Origin: Sulfurimonas hydrogeniphila
GTDB lineage: Bacteria; Campylobacterota; Campylobacteria; Campylobacterales; Sulfurimonadaceae
Assembly: GCF_009068765.1 (NCBI RefSeq)
Contig: NZ_CP035534.1
Span: 1,240,001 to 1,304,000 of the forward strand
Reading direction: 5' to 3'
DNA length: 64,000 bases
Below, in pieces: positions 63,336 through 64,000 of the stretch. Position 1 is the stretch's first letter. Every line of letters begins with the position of its first letter. The position numbers were made by a program, and so were the translations under genes. Below the pieces are notes generated by a model that saw only the letters and a list, made by a program, of their open reading frames with translations, did not search any database and had not been told where the DNA came from.

Positions 63336-63860
63336 ATGTATGTAAATATTGTTACACAATGGTGTAAAATCTCTTCGGATGATGTGCAGAAACTATTGAA
63401 ATACTTTGCAAAGCAACCATTAGAGATTCAAATTCAAATTTTAAAATCTCACAGAGAGGTTCTTTTTAGGGGCAAAGATCAGATGAAACAGCAATCTATC
63501 GCAATTGAAGTAGCATCTTATATTGCTTTGATTCTTGCCGTTAAATACCATTATGCACTCGAGAGAAAACTTACAAGTGCCAAATTTGAAGAGTTGTCTA
63601 TCGATGAGTTGAAGAATGTGACCATGTTAAAGATTAAAAAGCATGACGCAAAATATGCCACCAAAACCAAACGCGATAAACTTATACACTACTGGAGTGT
63701 TGTCAAACAACTTAAAAAAGAAAATCGGAGCTTTCGATACATTGCGCTTTATCTGAGAAATGAACATAGCTTCAGTATTTCTCATTCTGAAATTCATAAA
63801 GCGTGGAATAAGATTGAAGATTATGAATATATACAAACAAAGCAATCCTATAAAGAATAA
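63336..63860 (+). CDS. Hypothetical protein
   Basis: A protein of 174 residues from ATG 63336 (MYVNIVTQWCKISSDD), chosen because AAAAGGAG lies just upstream; an earlier in-frame ATG at 63306 has no such site. It is basic and helical. The C-terminal part (RSFRYIALYLRNEHSFSISH then SEIHKAWNKIE) resembles a helix-turn-helix of plasmid or mobile-element proteins. Function not recognised. It is on the opposite strand to the island operons. Confidence 0.6.
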   Translation: MYVNIVTQWCKISSDDVQKLLKYFAKQPLEIQIQILKSHREVLFRGKDQMKQQSIAIEVASYIALILAVKYHYALERKLTSAKFEELSIDELKNVTMLKIKKHDAKYATKTKRDKLIHYWSVVKQLKKENRSFRYIALYLRNEHSFSISHSEIHKAWNKIEDYEYIQTKQSYKE

Positions 63861-63926
63861 CTTAAACGGAGTAAAAAAATAAAAAAAACAATAGCCCAGT
63901 AACAATAAAACCTCAAAGAACATTTT

Positions 63927-63945
63927 CAAGAGTATAAAACTCTTG
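63927..63945 (+). terminator. Possible terminator after the 63.3-kb gene
   Basis: CAAGAGT (63927-63933) and ACTCTTG (63939-63945) form a seven-base stem with a five-base loop, 67 bases after the stop. The T-run that follows is interrupted (GGATTGTTTGATTTTT), so the call is weak. Confidence 0.35.
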
Positions 63946-64000
63946 GGATTGTTTGATTTTTGAAGCACTTTATTAAAGTCATTATCTAGAATTTGACTCA

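Noticed and set aside
63627-63968. A 113-codon hydrophobic open frame on the minus strand
   Set aside because: It is antisense to the better supported gene at 63336-63860 and spans its probable terminator hairpin.

Overview
The first 26 kb look like the chromosome of a Campylobacterota (Epsilonproteobacteria) bacterium, most like the Sulfurimonas/Sulfurovum group. The evidence is the moderately low GC, densely packed housekeeping genes (coaBC, uppS, prepilin peptidase, LptF/G permease, truA, glyS), rubredoxin, a neelaredoxin-type superoxide reductase, a tripartite RND efflux operon and a c-di-GMP signalling pair. This part carries few lesions: one IS4-type insertion at 11152-12561 inside a dispersed repeat, and a frameshifted MnmC-like oxidoreductase at 15038-16155. 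The genus assignment is an inference from gene content; no rRNA or tRNA gene was found.

At 26 kb the character changes abruptly. A tyrosine integrase (26017-27216) lies 11 bp from the start of the acyl-CoA thioesterase gene. From there to at least 62.6 kb the DNA is visibly more AT-rich and almost entirely coded on the minus strand. I read it as an integrative element or defence island whose far end is not resolved. 26-30.3 kb is a maintenance module: integrase, excisionase-like protein, RepA-like ATPase, an unknown protein, and a divergent XRE repressor with palindromic operators. An IS256-family element follows, then a decayed stretch: a WYL regulator with an in-frame TGA, a macro-domain protein, a mini-DnaB-like P-loop protein and two pseudogenes.

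34.2-44.1 kb is a dense cluster of predicted nucleases and ATPases: PD-(D/E)XK-like proteins, DUF2779, a GmrSD-like DUF262/DUF1524 protein, a double-AAA ATPase and a metallophosphoesterase. Embedded in it is the most unusual gene of the window, a 177-residue protein matching only the C-terminal half of FtsZ. It is translationally coupled to a 53-residue sigma-region-4-like protein. A second, decayed FtsZ-C copy lies at 43.8 kb. A diverged copy of the 116-residue neighbour gene and a possible degenerate relative of the sigma-4-like gene lie at 33.7-34.2 kb, so the cluster has grown by duplication.

44.3-49.5 kb encodes a DUF2130 nuclease-like coiled-coil protein among many small membrane proteins. 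Four of these are paralogues with a shared two-cysteine, Gly-Trp-containing C-terminal domain. 49.6-62.6 kb is a type I restriction-modification locus (hsdM-hsdS ... hsdR). A four-gene cassette (DUF262, DUF3696 ATPase, unknown protein with a HigB-like tail, HigA-like regulator) sits between hsdS and hsdR. Upstream of hsdM is an apparently catalytically dead HsdM-HsdS-like fusion, and a solitary HsdS-like gene lies at the far end. No CRISPR array was seen.
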